A DNA stretch of 64,000 nucleotides from Rhodoblastus acidophilus (lineage in GTDB: Bacteria > Pseudomonadota > Alphaproteobacteria > Rhizobiales > Beijerinckiaceae), in NCBI RefSeq assembly GCF_009720655.1, contig NZ_WNKS01000018.1:1-64000 (forward strand), in the 5' to 3' direction. Shown piece by piece: positions 46,049 through 60,936 of this stretch. The notes beneath the pieces were generated by a model. The model did no database searches and was not told where the DNA came from. It worked only from the letters and a program-made list of their open reading frames with translations. Both the position numbers and the translations under genes were made by a program. How positions within the stretch are numbered: the stretch's first letter is position 1; each line of letters begins with the position of its first letter.

Positions 46049-48823
46049 TCAGCCCAGCAGTTTCAGCGCCGCCTGCATCTTCTCCAGGCGCGCCACGGCT
46101 TCGGCGCGGCGCTCGTTGTTCTCCTCGACCACCTCTTCCGGCGCGCGGCGCAAAAAGTCGGCGTTGCCGAGCTTGGCGTCGATCTTGCCGATCTCCTTCT
46201 GCTCGGCGGCGATGCCCTTTTCCAGACGCGCGCGCTCGGCGGCGAAGTCGATGACCCCTTCCAGCGGCAGGGCCAGCACGGTTCCTCGCGAAACGACCTG
46301 AACCGCCTGCGCCGGCGCCGCGGTGGAAAAACTGATTTCGGAAAGCCGGGCAAGCCGTTTCAGCGTTTCCTCCCAACGGCGGGCGTGGGCCTCGTCGGCC
46401 TCGGAAGCGGCGACCAGCACCAGGGGAATCTGCGCGCCGGCGGGCACGTTCATTTCCGCACGGACCGAGCGCACCTGCGAGATCAGATCGACCACCCAGC
46501 CGACTTCGGCCTCGGCGGGCGCATTCTCCAGCCCCTTGAGGTCGGGCCAGAGCGCCAGCGCCAGCACGCTCTCGCGCGGAGAATGCTCGCCGGCGATCGC
46601 CCAAAGCTCTTCGGTGAGGAAGGGCATGAAGGGATGCAGCAATTTCGCCGCCTGATCGAGCACGAAGGCGATGGTTTCACGCGCTTCCTGCTTGGCCGGG
46701 CCGTCCTCGCCTTGCAACAAGGGTTTGGCGAGCTCCAGGTGCCAATCGCACAAAATATTCCAGACGAAGCGGTAGGCGGCCTGCGCGGCGTCGTTGAATT
46801 TGTAGGCGACCAGCGCCGCCTCGACCTCGGCCACGGCGCGCGCGGTCTCGCCGAGAATCCAAGCGTTGAGCGTCTCCTTCACCCGGGTCGGATCGTAGCC
46901 CGCGCGCGCAAAACACTGGTTCATCTCGGCGAAGCGCGCGGCGTTCCAAAGTTTTGTTGCGAAATTGCGATAGCCCTCGACCCGCGTGGGCGCGAGCTTG
47001 ATGTCGCGCCCCTGCGCCGCCATGGCCGCCAGCGTAAAGCGCAGGGCGTCGGCGCCGTATTTGTCGATAAGTTGCAAGGGATCGATGACGTTCCCCTTGG
47101 ACTTCGACATTTTGGCGCCCTTCTCGTCGCGCACCAGCGCGTGGAGATAGACGGTCCGGAACGGCACATGCTTTGTAAAATGCAGGCCGAACATCATCAT
47201 CCGGGCCACCCAGAAGAAGATGATGTCGAAACCGGTGACCAGCACGTCGGTCGGATAGCGCGCGGAGAGGTCGTTGGGTTCGTCGGGCCAGCCGAGCGTC
47301 GACATCGGCCACAGGCCAGATGAGAACCAGGTGTCGAGCACGTCGCCGTCGCGGGTGAGCAGGTCGGCGGTGGCGTCGGGATCGTTGGCGAGAGCGTCGG
47401 CCTGCGCGTCGGTATAGACCCCGCGCTTCACCGCATCGGCGAGCGCGTCGGCCAGCGCCTCCTCCTCGGTTTCGGCGACATAGACCGCGCCCCAAGGCGC
47501 GTACCAGGCGGGAATCTGGTGGCCCCACCACAGCTGGCGCGAGATGCACCAGGGCTGGATGTTTTCGAGCCAGTCGAAATAGGTCTTTTCCCAGTTCTTC
47601 GGCACGAAAACCGTGTCGCCTTTTCGAACTGCGGCGAGCGCGTCCACGGCCAGCGCCTTGGCGTCAACATACCACTGGTCGGTGAGCCAGGGCTCGATCA
47701 CCACGCCGGAACGGTCGCCGTGTGGCACCTGATGCTCATGCGCCTCTATGGTGGCGACGAGGCCACGCGCCTCCATGGCGGCCAGCACGGTTTTGCGCGC
47801 TTCCTCGCGCGTCAGGCCGTGCAGGCTTTCAAGCGTCTCGGTGAGATCGTCGTTCTCGATCACGCCCTGCAAAAAGGCTTCGTTCTCGCGCACCAGAATG
47901 CGCGCTTCCGCATCCAGAATGTTGATCAGCGGCAGTTCGTGGCGGGCGCCGACCTCGAAATCGTTGAAATCGTGTGCCGGCGTGATTTTCACCGCGCCCG
48001 AGCCTTTTTCCGGGTCGGAATATTCGTCGGCGACGATGGGGATGAGGCGCCCGACCAGCGGGAGCACCACTTTTCGTCCGTGCAGATGCGCGTAGCGCTC
48101 ATCCTCGGGATGCACGGCTACGGCCGTGTCGCCCAACAGCGTTTCGGGACGGGTGGTCGCGACCACGACATAATCGTCGGTGGGACGGCCCTGCTCGTCG
48201 GCGAGCGGATATTTGAAATGGTAGAGCTGGCCCTTCACCGTCTGCGCGACAACCTCGATGTCGGAGACGGCGGTCAAGAGCTTGGGGTCCCAGTTCACAA
48301 GGCGCTTGTCCTTGTAAATCAACCCGGCGCGGTAAAGCTCGACAAAGGCTTTCAAAACCGCCTTCGACGATCCCGGGTCCATGGTGAACCGCTCGCGCGA
48401 CCAGTCGCAGGACGCGCCGAGACGCTTCAACTGGTTGACAATGGCGCCGCCCGATTCCGCCTTCCACTCCCAAACTTTTTCCAGAAATTTCTCGCGGCCC
48501 AGCGTGCGGCGGTCGGGCTCCTTGGCGGCGGCGAGGCGACGCTCCACCACCATTTGCGTGGCGATGCCGGCGTGATCCGTGCCCGGCTGCCACAGCACGT
48601 CGCGGCCGCGCATGCGCTCGAAGCGGCACAAAATGTCCTGCAAGGTGTTGTTGAGCGCATGGCCCATGTGCAGGGAGCCGGTGACGTTCGGCGGCGGAAT
48701 GACAATGGTGTAGGGCTTGGCGCCGGCGCGCTCACGGCGTCCGGCGCGAAAAGCGCCGACGCGCTCCCATTCCGCCGCGATGCGGGTTTCGACTGCGGCG
48801 GGATTGAACGTCTTTTCCATCAT
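46049..48823 (-). CDS. valS: Valine--tRNA ligase
   Basis: A 924-residue class I synthetase. The HIGH-type motif is [15 protein letters not shown] and the KMSKS loop [11 protein letters not shown]; the CP1 editing domain lies between ([20 protein letters not shown]). The anticodon domain and a C-terminal coiled coil ([20 protein letters not shown]) complete the enzyme, which is of usual length. Two ATG codons (48823, 48820) are in tandem. It converges on the response regulator with a seven-base gap. Confidence 0.97.
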   Translation of the reverse strand: MMEKTFNPAAVETRIAAEWERVGAFRAGRRERAGAKPYTIVIPPPNVTGSLHMGHALNNTLQDILCRFERMRGRDVLWQPGTDHAGIATQMVVERRLAAAKEPDRRTLGREKFLEKVWEWKAESGGAIVNQLKRLGASCDWSRERFTMDPGSSKAVLKAFVELYRAGLIYKDKRLVNWDPKLLTAVSDIEVVAQTVKGQLYHFKYPLADEQGRPTDDYVVVATTRPETLLGDTAVAVHPEDERYAHLHGRKVVLPLVGRLIPIVADEYSDPEKGSGAVKITPAHDFNDFEVGARHELPLINILDAEARILVRENEAFLQGVIENDDLTETLESLHGLTREEARKTVLAAMEARGLVATIEAHEHQVPHGDRSGVVIEPWLTDQWYVDAKALAVDALAAVRKGDTVFVPKNWEKTYFDWLENIQPWCISRQLWWGHQIPAWYAPWGAVYVAETEEEALADALADAVKRGVYTDAQADALANDPDATADLLTRDGDVLDTWFSSGLWPMSTLGWPDEPNDLSARYPTDVLVTGFDIIFFWVARMMMFGLHFTKHVPFRTVYLHALVRDEKGAKMSKSKGNVIDPLQLIDKYGADALRFTLAAMAAQGRDIKLAPTRVEGYRNFATKLWNAARFAEMNQCFARAGYDPTRVKETLNAWILGETARAVAEVEAALVAYKFNDAAQAAYRFVWNILCDWHLELAKPLLQGEDGPAKQEARETIAFVLDQAAKLLHPFMPFLTEELWAIAGEHSPRESVLALALWPDLKGLENAPAEAEVGWVVDLISQVRSVRAEMNVPAGAQIPLVLVAASEADEAHARRWEETLKRLARLSEISFSTAAPAQAVQVVSRGTVLALPLEGVIDFAAERARLEKGIAAEQKEIGKIDAKLGNADFLRRAPEEVVEENNERRAEAVARLEKMQAALKLLG

Positions 48824-48966
48824 CTTGGCGAACCGGTCTCTATTTCAGGCGTGTCGCGCACAAAAACCGAGCGGGCAGGCTAAGTCAACGGACTCGTCGG
48901 CGCAGGGGCGGACTTGTCGCCGCGTGGCGGCGCGATATTCATGATGGACATCGCTCTCCACCACGT

Positions 48967-48991
48967 ATAAGGATATCTTTATATCTTTCAT
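48967..48991. promoter_or_regulatory. Candidate operator of the ArsR-type regulator
   Basis: ATAAGGATATCTTTATATC followed by TTTCAT contains two direct ATATCTTT units (48973-48980 and 48981-48988), and the first is part of a near-palindrome AAGGATATCTTT. It lies 10-30 bp before the regulator start, in the gap divergent from valS. Position and symmetry suggest autoregulation by the ArsR-family protein. Binding is inferred only. Confidence 0.55.
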
Positions 48992-49000
48992 GCGAGTCCG

Positions 49001-49960
49001 ATGATCCAGTCCAGAGCCTCCTTGAGCGCGACGCTCGCCACACTCGACGCCATCGGCGAAGAGACGCGGCTGCGCCTGTGCGCGCTGCTGGGAGAAGCGG
49101 AGCTCGCCGTTTCCGAACTGGTGCAGATTCTCGGCCAGTCGCAGCCGCGCGTGTCGCGCCATTTGAAGCTGCTGCTGGAGGCCGGGCTGGTCGAGCGCCA
49201 TCGCGAAGGCGCCTGGGCCTTTTTTCATCTCGCGGCGAAGGGCCCGGCCGCGCTGGCGCGCACCGTGTTGGCCGGCGTCGATCGCAACGATCCCCGCCTG
49301 ATCGCGGACCGCGCCCGTCTCGACGAGGTGCGCGCCGTCAGGGCGGCGCGCGCGCAAGACTATTTTGCGACGCAGGCGCCGGTCTGGAAGGAAACCCGCC
49401 GCCTGCATGCGCCGGAAGCCGAAGTGGAGGCGGCGATTATTGACGCCGCCGGAACCGGTTTTGCGCGCCTGCTCGACATTGGTTGCGGCGCCGGCCGAAT
49501 ACTTGAACTCCTCGCCCCTCGCGCCGAAACGGCGGTGGGGGTTGACCTGTCGCCGGCCATGCTTGGCGTGGCCCGCGCGCAGATCGAACAGGCGGGCCTG
49601 AGAAACGTCCAATTGCGCCAGGGCGATATTTACGCGCTGCCGGTCGAGGGCGGCGGCTTCGATCTCGCCGTGGTTCATCAGGTGCTGCACTATCTCGACA
49701 CGCCGGCGCGCGCCCTACGCGAGGCGGCCCGCGCCCTGGCGCCGGGCGGCCGGCTGATCGTGGTGGATTTCGCCCCCCACCAATGCGAACTGCTGCGCGA
49801 ACGCCACGAGCACCGCCGCCTCGGCTTTTCCCGCCGCGAGGTCGAGGATTATCTCGTCGGCGCGGGCCTTACCCCGCTCGCGCATCGCGATCTCGCCCCC
49901 GCCGGCGCGGCGGGTGAGGAAAAACTCACCGTTTCCCTTTGGCTGGCCAAGAAGAATTAA
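49001..49960 (+). CDS. ArsR-type regulator fused to a SAM-dependent methyltransferase
   Basis: A 319-residue two-domain protein. Residues 10-95 form an ArsR winged helix (DAIGEETRLRLCALLGEAEL, AVSELVQILGQSQPRVSRHL). No metal-binding Cys motif (such as ELCVCDL) is present. Residues about 130-310 form a class I methyltransferase with motif I LLDIGCGAGRILELLAP, GVDLSPAMLGVARAQIE and VHQVLHYLDTP. It is nine bases upstream of metF. In alphaproteobacteria this fusion precedes methionine-cycle genes, so sensing of SAM or SAH is likely, although the catalytic activity, if any, is unknown. Confidence 0.88.
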   Translation: MIQSRASLSATLATLDAIGEETRLRLCALLGEAELAVSELVQILGQSQPRVSRHLKLLLEAGLVERHREGAWAFFHLAAKGPAALARTVLAGVDRNDPRLIADRARLDEVRAVRAARAQDYFATQAPVWKETRRLHAPEAEVEAAIIDAAGTGFARLLDIGCGAGRILELLAPRAETAVGVDLSPAMLGVARAQIEQAGLRNVQLRQGDIYALPVEGGGFDLAVVHQVLHYLDTPARALREAARALAPGGRLIVVDFAPHQCELLRERHEHRRLGFSRREVEDYLVGAGLTPLAHRDLAPAGAAGEEKLTVSLWLAKKN

Positions 49961-49969
49961 GGATCGCCC

Positions 49970-50851
49970 ATGGATGCCAACAGACCCAGCCGCAAGCGGC
50001 ACAAGCCTTGCCAAGTTTCGTTCGAGTTCTTTCCGCCGAAGACCGACGACATGGAGGCCAACCTTTGGGAGGCCATCGGCCGCCTCGCGCCCCTAAAACC
50101 CAAATTCGTGTCGGTGACCTATGGCGCCGGCGGCTCCACCCGCGAGCGCACGCACGCGACGGTCGCCCGCATTGTGCGCGAGACCAATATCGCGCCGGCC
50201 GCCCATCTCACCTGCGTCGGCGCCACGCGCGAAGAAGTGGATGAGGTTGCGCGCGCCTATTGGGAGGCGGGTGTCCGCCACATCGTCGCTCTTCGCGGCG
50301 ATCCGCAGGGCGGGCTCGGCGGCGAATACACGCCGACGCCTGGAGGCTACGCCCATTCCACCGATCTGGTCGCCGGGCTGAAGCGCCTGCACGATTTCGA
50401 GATCACGGTGTCCGCCTATTGCGAAAAACATCCGGAGAGCGCCAGCTACGACCAGGATCTGGATGTGCTCAAGCGCAAGATCGACGCCGGGGCGACGCGT
50501 GCGATCACGCAATTCTTCTTCGACAACGACATCTACTTCCGCTTTCTGGAAAAGGCGCGCAAGGCGGGCATCGACATTCCCATCGTGCCCGGGGTGACGG
50601 CGGTTCAGAATTTCAAGCAGACCGCCAATTTCGCCAAAAAGGCCGGTGCGAGCGTGCCCGACTGGCTGGCGGAGCGTTTCGAAGGTCTCGACGACGATCC
50701 GGCGACGCGCCGGCTGATCGCGGCGGCGGTGGCGGCGGAACAGGTTTTTGACTTGCTCGACCGGGGCGTGGAGCAGTTCCATTTTTATACGATGAACCGC
50801 GCGGATCTGGTCTTCGCGGTTTGTCACCTGCTGGGCGTGCGCGCCGCTTAA
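49970..50851 (+). CDS. metF: 5,10-methylenetetrahydrofolate reductase
   Basis: A 293-residue FAD enzyme that makes 5-methyl-THF for methionine synthase. Signature parts are QVSFEFFPPKTDDMEANLWE, FVSVTYGAGGSTRERTHATV, HLTCVGATREEVDEVARAYW, ALRGDPQGG, and TQFFFDNDIYFRFLEKARKA. The His/Glu/Asp positions expected in the TIM barrel are kept. AAGGA precedes the ATG. It forms an operon with the regulator upstream and probably with metH downstream. Confidence 0.96.
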   Translation: MDANRPSRKRHKPCQVSFEFFPPKTDDMEANLWEAIGRLAPLKPKFVSVTYGAGGSTRERTHATVARIVRETNIAPAAHLTCVGATREEVDEVARAYWEAGVRHIVALRGDPQGGLGGEYTPTPGGYAHSTDLVAGLKRLHDFEITVSAYCEKHPESASYDQDLDVLKRKIDAGATRAITQFFFDNDIYFRFLEKARKAGIDIPIVPGVTAVQNFKQTANFAKKAGASVPDWLAERFEGLDDDPATRRLIAAAVAAEQVFDLLDRGVEQFHFYTMNRADLVFAVCHLLGVRAA

Positions 50852-50861
50852 TCCAACGCCG

Positions 50862-50946
50862 TCATTGCGAGGAGCGAAGCGACGAAGCAATCCAGGGCTC
50901 TCGAAGTCGCAGGATTTCTGGATTGCTTCGCGTCGCTCGCAATGAC
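50862..50946. repeat. Inverted repeat between metF and metH
   Basis: CGTCATTGCGAGGAGCGAAG with CGACGAAGCAATCCAG pairs with CTGGATTGCTTCGCGTCG and CTCGCAATGACG across a 20-base spacer. This is a widespread mobile-like palindrome of proteobacterial genomes. Here it divides metF from metH and could form a strong hairpin in a shared transcript. Confidence 0.8.
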
Positions 50947-50990
50947 GATATCAAGTTCACGGCGTAATGCCGATGGTTCGGGATGATACG

Positions 50991-54704
<3,714 letters not shown>

Positions 54705-54756
54705 CAACAGATGCGGTCGGGAGCCTTCCGACCGCATTCAGTTCGTTCTGATGGCG

Positions 54757-54862
54757 ATGGTTCGAGACGGCCTCTTCGGGGCCTCCTCACCATGAGGGTA
54801 TTCCCTATTTATTTCATTAGCCCTCATGGTGAGGAGCAGGCGGAGCCTCCGTCTCGAACCAC
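54757..54862. repeat. Inverted repeat family E, copy 2
   Basis: TGGTTCGAGACGG (54758-54770) pairs with CCGTCTCGAACCA (54849-54861), and CCTCACCATGAGGG pairs with CCCTCATGGTGAGG inside. It lies after the metH stop and shares modules with 35631-35772. It may serve as a transcript end for metH. Confidence 0.75.
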
Positions 54863-54892
54863 GAGGGCGGTCCACGCGTTTGCAGCCTTAGA

Positions 54893-55729
<837 letters not shown>

Positions 55730-55779
55730 CTATAGTCCCCTTGATGGCGTCTTCCGCGCTGTCCATGCGCGCAAAACCA

Positions 55780-55945
55780 TTCCCGTCGGCCGGTCTTCTG
55801 ACTTGGGCTCATCCCGACGAAACGCCTTCCCGGCCTGACCAGTGGCATGTGCTTCGTCAGTCCTCTTCACAGCGCTGGGCGCGTCGCGGCCTTTCACCGC
55901 GTTCCCGATTCTCCCGCGCCTTTTTCGTGCGCGGACACCGACGGG
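55780..55945 (-). ncRNA. Cobalamin (AdoCbl) riboswitch upstream of bluB
   Basis: On the minus strand, in order: GGTGTCC (complement of 55933-55939), AATCGGGAACGCGGTG, a CCCAGCGCTGTGAAGAGGA stretch, the B12-box core GCCACTGG (complement of 55839-55846), GCCGGGAAGGCG, and GATGAGCCCAAGTCAGAAG with GACCGGCCG. These are the conserved blocks of the AdoCbl riboswitch in correct order and spacing. It ends about 50 bp before the bluB start. Coenzyme binding should lower bluB expression. Confidence 0.93.
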
Positions 55946-55987
55946 ACGTTTCTCCTATCAAGTTCTCGCGCGCAGGCCAATGATAAC

Positions 55988-56017
55988 AAAAACGCCGCGG
56001 ATCGAAATCCGCGGCGT
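55988..56017 (-). terminator. Rho-independent terminator of acnB
   Basis: On the minus strand ACGCCGCGGAT and ATCCGCGGCGT (11-bp perfect stem, loop TTCG) are followed by TTTTTGT. It lies 25 bp after the acnB stop and just ahead of the bluB riboswitch, so it insulates bluB from acnB read-through. Confidence 0.93.
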
Positions 56018-56041
56018 CTTCAATCTTCAGCCGAGAAAAGC

Positions 56042-58630
56042 TCAGGCGTTCGCGTCGGCGCCTTCGACGAATTCGGGAATCCGATCGAAATTCATGTAGC
56101 GATAGACCTCGCCTTCCTTGCCCTTGAGGCCGGCGAGCGCGTCCATGTATTCGGCAAAAGTCGGGATTTTGCCGAGCAGCGCGCCAACCGCCGCCAGTTC
56201 CGCGGAGGACAGGTAGACACGGGTGTCGAGACCGAGGCGGTTCGGGAAGTTGCGAGTCGAGGTCGACAAAGCCGTCGATCCCTTGCGAATCTGCGCCTGG
56301 TTGCCCATGCACAGCGAACAACCCGGCATTTCCATGCGCGCGCCCGATTTCCCAAGCGTGGCGTAATAGCCTTCCTCGGTGAGGATATGCGCGTCCATCT
56401 TGGTCGGCGGCGCGATCCACAGGCGGGTGGGAATGTCCGTCTTGCCGGACAAAATTTTGCCGGCGGCGCGGAAATGGCCGATGTTGGTCATGCACGAGCC
56501 GATGAAAACCTCATCGATCTTGTCGCCGGCGACCTCGGAAAGCGGCTTGATGTCGTCCGGGTCGTTCGGGCAGGCGAGCAGCGGCTCCTTGATCGCGTTG
56601 AGGTCGATCTCGAACACGGCGGCGTATTCGGCGTCGGAATCGGGCTGCAGCAGCGCCGGATTGGCGATCCAGGCCTCCTGCGCGGCGATACGACGCTCCA
56701 GCGAGCGCTTGTCCTGATAGCCTTGCGCGATCATCCACTTCATCAGCGTGATGTTCGAGCGGAGATATTCGATGATCGGCTCCTTGTTGAGCCGCACCGT
56801 GCAGGCCGCCGCCGAACGCTCGGCGGAAGCATCGGACAGCTCGAACGCCTGCTCCACCTTGAGGTCGGGCAGACCCTCGATTTCGAGAATGCGGCCGTTA
56901 AAAACGTTCTTCTTGCCCTTCTTCTCGACCGTGAGCGAACCGTCCTTGATCGCGACATAGGGAATGGCGTTGACGAGATCGCGCAGGGTGATGCCTGGCT
57001 GCATCTCGCCCTTGAACCGCACCAGCACGGATTCGGGCATGTCCAGCGGCATGACCCCGGTCGCCGCCGCGAAGGCGACGAGGCCGGAGCCAGCCGGGAA
57101 CGAAATGCCGATGGGGAAGCGGGTGTGCGAATCGCCGCCGGTTCCGACGGTGTCGGGCAGCAGCAGGCGGTTGAGCCAGGAGTGGATCACGCCGTCGCCG
57201 GGACGCAGCGCCACGCCGCCGCGATTGCTGATGAAGGTTGGCAGTTCGCGATGGGTCTGCACGTCCACCAGTTTGGGATAGGCGGCGGTGTGGCAGAACG
57301 ACTGCATGACCAGATCGGCCGAAAAACCGAGGCAAGCCAAATCCTTGAGCTCGTCGCGGGTCATCGGACCGGTCGTATCCTGCGAGCCCACCGTGGTCAT
57401 CTTCGGCTCGCAATAGGTCCCGGGGCGAATGCCTTTTCCCTCGGGCAGGCCGCAAGCCCGTCCCACCATCTTTTGCGCGAGCGTAAAACCTTTTCCTGAA
57501 TCCTTGGGCACGCCCGGCAGGCGGAACAGGGTGGAGGCCGGCAAGCCCAAAGCCTCGCGGGCGCGCGCGGTCAGGCCGCGGCCGATGATCAGCGGAATGC
57601 GGCCGCCGGCGCGCACCTCGTCAAAGATCACGTCCGACTTCACCTTGAATTCGGCGATGACAGCGCCGTTTTTCAGCGCCTTGCCGTCATAGGGGCGCAG
57701 TTCGATGACATCGCCGGTCTCCATGGCGGAGACGTCGAGTTCGATCGGCAGCGCGCCGGCGTCTTCCATGGTGTTGTAGAAGATCGGCGCGATTTTCGAA
57801 CCCAGGCAGACGCCGCCGAAACGCTTGTTCGGCACATAGGGGATGTCCGCGCCGGTAAACCACAGCACCGAATTGGTGGCGGATTTGCGCGAGGAGCCGG
57901 TGCCGACGACGTCGCCGACATAGGCGACGGGATGACCCCCAGCGATCAGTTTTTCCAACTGCTTGGTCGGGCCGCGCGCGCCGGGCTCATCCGGCTCGAT
58001 GCCCGCACGCGGGTTCTTCAGCATGGCCAGCGCATGCAGCGGAATGTCGGGGCGGGTGGAGGCGTCGGGGGCGGGCGACAGGTCGTCGGTGTTGGTCTCG
58101 CCCGAAACCTTGAACACGGTGAGCGTGAGCAAGGCCGGAACCTCGGGACGGGACGTAAACCATTCGGCCTCGGCCCAGGACTTCAAGACGGCCTTGGCGT
58201 TGGCGCAGCCTTTTTCGGCGAGCGCCTGCACATCATGGAAATAGTCGAAAATGAGCAGGGTTTTCTTCAAACCCTCGGCGGCGACAGGGCCGACTTCGGC
58301 GTCGGCGAGCAGGTCGATCAGCGGCTTGATATTAAAGCCGCCAAGCATGGTTCCCAAAAGTTTTGTCGCGAGTTCGCGCGAAACCAGCGCATTCTTCTCG
58401 TGGACAGTGGCGACGGCATCTAAAAAACCGGCTTTCAGGCGGGCGGCGTCGTCCACGCCGGCGGGCACACGATGGGTCAGCAGTTCGACGAGAAACGCCT
58501 CCTCGCCCGCGGGCGGATCGCGCAACAGTGCGATCAGCGCCTCCGTCTGCTTCGCGGACAGCGGCAGCGGCGGGATGCCGAGCGCCGCGCGCTCAGCGAC
58601 ATGGGCGCGGTAGGTTTCAAGAAACGACAT
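56042..58630 (-). CDS. acnB: Aconitate hydratase B
   Basis: An 862-residue [4Fe-4S] enzyme, the length of E. coli AcnB, interconverting citrate and isocitrate and possibly acting on 2-methylisocitrate. An N-terminal HEAT-like domain ([20 protein letters not shown]) and the swivel domain ([20 protein letters not shown]) precede the catalytic domains, the AcnB rather than AcnA order. Cluster ligands are in GSCMTNIG and GCSLCMGN; the active-site segment [18 protein letters not shown] is intact. ATG 58630 is chosen; the longer frame upstream is not protein-like. It ends at a strong terminator. Confidence 0.96.
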   Translation of the reverse strand: MSFLETYRAHVAERAALGIPPLPLSAKQTEALIALLRDPPAGEEAFLVELLTHRVPAGVDDAARLKAGFLDAVATVHEKNALVSRELATKLLGTMLGGFNIKPLIDLLADAEVGPVAAEGLKKTLLIFDYFHDVQALAEKGCANAKAVLKSWAEAEWFTSRPEVPALLTLTVFKVSGETNTDDLSPAPDASTRPDIPLHALAMLKNPRAGIEPDEPGARGPTKQLEKLIAGGHPVAYVGDVVGTGSSRKSATNSVLWFTGADIPYVPNKRFGGVCLGSKIAPIFYNTMEDAGALPIELDVSAMETGDVIELRPYDGKALKNGAVIAEFKVKSDVIFDEVRAGGRIPLIIGRGLTARAREALGLPASTLFRLPGVPKDSGKGFTLAQKMVGRACGLPEGKGIRPGTYCEPKMTTVGSQDTTGPMTRDELKDLACLGFSADLVMQSFCHTAAYPKLVDVQTHRELPTFISNRGGVALRPGDGVIHSWLNRLLLPDTVGTGGDSHTRFPIGISFPAGSGLVAFAAATGVMPLDMPESVLVRFKGEMQPGITLRDLVNAIPYVAIKDGSLTVEKKGKKNVFNGRILEIEGLPDLKVEQAFELSDASAERSAAACTVRLNKEPIIEYLRSNITLMKWMIAQGYQDKRSLERRIAAQEAWIANPALLQPDSDAEYAAVFEIDLNAIKEPLLACPNDPDDIKPLSEVAGDKIDEVFIGSCMTNIGHFRAAGKILSGKTDIPTRLWIAPPTKMDAHILTEEGYYATLGKSGARMEMPGCSLCMGNQAQIRKGSTALSTSTRNFPNRLGLDTRVYLSSAELAAVGALLGKIPTFAEYMDALAGLKGKEGEVYRYMNFDRIPEFVEGADANA

Positions 58631-58839
58631 GCGGGCTCCCTTATATGCATTTCCAGTGTTGGCGCGGAGACGCGCGGACGATTTCAGTTCAGGATGCGAA
58701 TACGACCATAAGTCCGTGCTGTCGATTGTCGAAAAGGCGTGCTTCTGCGCCTTCTCTCGCGGTCGCGGTCGGCATGCAAGATTTCCTCCATCTTGTCGTC
58801 GTACACGCTCGGGGCCCAAAGATCGACGGCTACGCTCGT

Positions 58840-59592
58840 CTAACCGCGAGTGAGGACGGCGCAGGCGACATAGGTCGGCGAAATCTCGAGCGTGCCTTCC
58901 CCTGAGAAAGGAACACCGCCAAAAACTTCGATCCGGCCTATGCCGGTCAAAACAACGCCATCCGGCGCCGAATTTTTTGACAGTTCCGCAAGGATGGCGC
59001 GTCCCTCGCGGCCAGCGAGCGTGTCGAGGCGCGCGATCAAACCGGGATTGGTGGCGCGCACACAATATATGCAACCGGCGTCGCCAAAACCAAGATCATA
59101 CAGAATTCCAGTGCGGTCCCGTTCCCGAACCGCCTCGACGTCAGGTCCGAGCCGTCTCAGCCCCGAAGGCGCGGTTCCCCGCCGGGGCGTCGCCAGGATG
59201 ATGGTGTCGTCGCCCTCGCCGGTGGCGAAAGCGCAGGCGGAGCCGTCCAAGGCAAAGGAAAGGGCGCCCCTGGGCGAAACACAGCGAAGGACGCCGCCTT
59301 CGACCTGGACCTCGCTCCCCTCGGCCCGGAACTCCAGGCCGCCCGCGCTCCAGACGCCGCCGCGCCGCAACGAGGCGACCACAAACTCCCGCACGTCAGA
59401 GGCGCTCCAGTCCTTGCGATATAACTTTATTCCCAGCGCGGCGCGCCGTTGCGGCAATTCCGCCCAGACATGCCGTCGAAAATCCTCGCCGGCATTGCGC
59501 CACGCGCCGATTTCCTCGCGCGTGCGCCCGCACCCGCGACAGAAACCGCTCTTGTCGATTTGACAAACGCCTGTGCAGGGACTGGTCAACAT
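58840..59592 (-). CDS. DUF1289-containing two-domain protein
   Basis: A 250-residue protein. Residues 1-50 form a DUF1289 zinc-type domain ([20 protein letters not shown], four Cys, then [20 protein letters not shown]). The remaining 170 residues are not a family I can name. They are beta-rich ([40 protein letters not shown]) and contain a CIYCV motif. DUF1289 proteins are usually only about 60-80 residues, so this is an extended form. It lies 39 bp after cobB on the same strand. The 209 bp between it and acnB hold no recognised feature. Confidence 0.75.
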   Translation of the reverse strand: MLTSPCTGVCQIDKSGFCRGCGRTREEIGAWRNAGEDFRRHVWAELPQRRAALGIKLYRKDWSASDVREFVVASLRRGGVWSAGGLEFRAEGSEVQVEGGVLRCVSPRGALSFALDGSACAFATGEGDDTIILATPRRGTAPSGLRRLGPDVEAVRERDRTGILYDLGFGDAGCIYCVRATNPGLIARLDTLAGREGRAILAELSKNSAPDGVVLTGIGRIEVFGGVPFSGEGTLEISPTYVACAVLTRG

Positions 59593-59631
59593 CGCGCCTG
59601 ACAAAGCTTCATGACACCTCGTCCAGAATCG

Positions 59632-60936
59632 TCACTCCGCCGAGATGACGTGGAAAAACGAGCCGGTGACGCGCCCGCGACGGGAGCCCACCGGCTTTTT
59701 TTCGCCGCCATGGGCATCGCAGGCGAGGGCGAAGGCGGGGTCGTCGCCGAGCGTTTCGATGGTCGCATGGTGAAACTCGTGCCCCAAAAGAATTTTTCCG
59801 CGCGGGCCGAGCGCGCCATCCGTCACAAGCGTGGCGTTGCGATAGCCGAGCGTCAGCTTGCGCTTGGCGAAACTGGTGGAGACGGAAAGCAGGCCGGCCA
59901 TCGGGTGGCGAACGCCCTCGGCGTCGACCAAAAATTCGCCGAGCGCCATATAGCCCCCGCACTCGCCGTGCACCGGTTTTTTCGAAGCAAAGGCGCGCAA
60001 GCCATCAAGGAATTTTCGGGCGTTCGCCAGCCGTCTGGCATGCAATTCGGGATAGCCGCCCGGCAGCCAGCAGAAATCGGCGTCGCCCGGCGGCGGCTCG
60101 TCTTGCAGTGGCGAGAAGAAGCAAATTTCGGCCCCGGCCCGCCGCCAGCCTAGCAGCAGATGCGGATAGAGGAAGGAAAAGGCGGCGTCGCGCGCCACCG
60201 CAATTTTTTGACCGGGCGGCTCCAGCGCATTTTTCCGCGAGGGCGAGGAGCAAAGCGGCCGCGCTGCGGCGTGCAGCGCGTCCAGATCGACATGGGTGGC
60301 CACAAAACCGGCGAGCGCGTCGAGTTTGGCTTCGAGATCGGAGGTGTCGGCGGCCTGAACCAGACCGAGATGGCGCTCAGGCAGCACGATTTTGGCATCG
60401 CGGGGCAGGGCGCCGAATACCGGCAAGCCGACTGTTTCCAGCGCGGAGGCCGCCAGCCGGACATGCCGTTCGCCGCCGACCTTGTTGAGGATCACGCCGG
60501 CGAGTTTGACGTCCGCATCAAAAGTCGCGCAGCCATGGGCGACGGCCGCCGCCGTCTGCGCCTGCCCGGAGACGTCCAGCACCAGCACCACGGGCAGGCC
60601 GAGTTTTTTCGCCAGCGTGGCCGATGAACCGTTGCGGGCCTGTTCGCCTGGCGCGCCGTCGAACAGGCCCATGGCCCCCTCGGCGATCAGCAGGTCGGCG
60701 TCTTCCGCCGCCGTCGCCGCGAGACCGGCGACCAGAGCATCGTCCATCGCCCAGCTGTCGAGGTTGAAACTCGGGCGCCCCGTGGCGGCGCCATGAAAAG
60801 CGCTGTCGATATAATCAGGCCCGTTCTTGACCGCGCCGACGCGCAGGCCACGCTGGCGCAACGCGCGCATCAGCCCGAGCGCGACGGTCGTCTTGCCGCC
60901 GCCCGAGCGCGGCGCGGCGATCAAAAAACCTTTCAT
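59632..60936 (-). CDS. cobB: Cobyrinate a,c-diamide synthase
   Basis: A 434-residue glutamine-dependent ATP enzyme that amidates carboxylates a and c of (hydrogeno)byrinate. The N-terminal P-loop part reads [20 protein letters not shown], then [20 protein letters not shown]. The glutaminase part has the nucleophile Cys in [13 protein letters not shown] and a downstream His ([10 protein letters not shown]). The ATG overlaps the cobM stop as ATGA. It is the last cob gene of the operon. Confidence 0.95.
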   Translation of the reverse strand: MKGFLIAAPRSGGGKTTVALGLMRALRQRGLRVGAVKNGPDYIDSAFHGAATGRPSFNLDSWAMDDALVAGLAATAAEDADLLIAEGAMGLFDGAPGEQARNGSSATLAKKLGLPVVLVLDVSGQAQTAAAVAHGCATFDADVKLAGVILNKVGGERHVRLAASALETVGLPVFGALPRDAKIVLPERHLGLVQAADTSDLEAKLDALAGFVATHVDLDALHAAARPLCSSPSRKNALEPPGQKIAVARDAAFSFLYPHLLLGWRRAGAEICFFSPLQDEPPPGDADFCWLPGGYPELHARRLANARKFLDGLRAFASKKPVHGECGGYMALGEFLVDAEGVRHPMAGLLSVSTSFAKRKLTLGYRNATLVTDGALGPRGKILLGHEFHHATIETLGDDPAFALACDAHGGEKKPVGSRRGRVTGSFFHVISAE

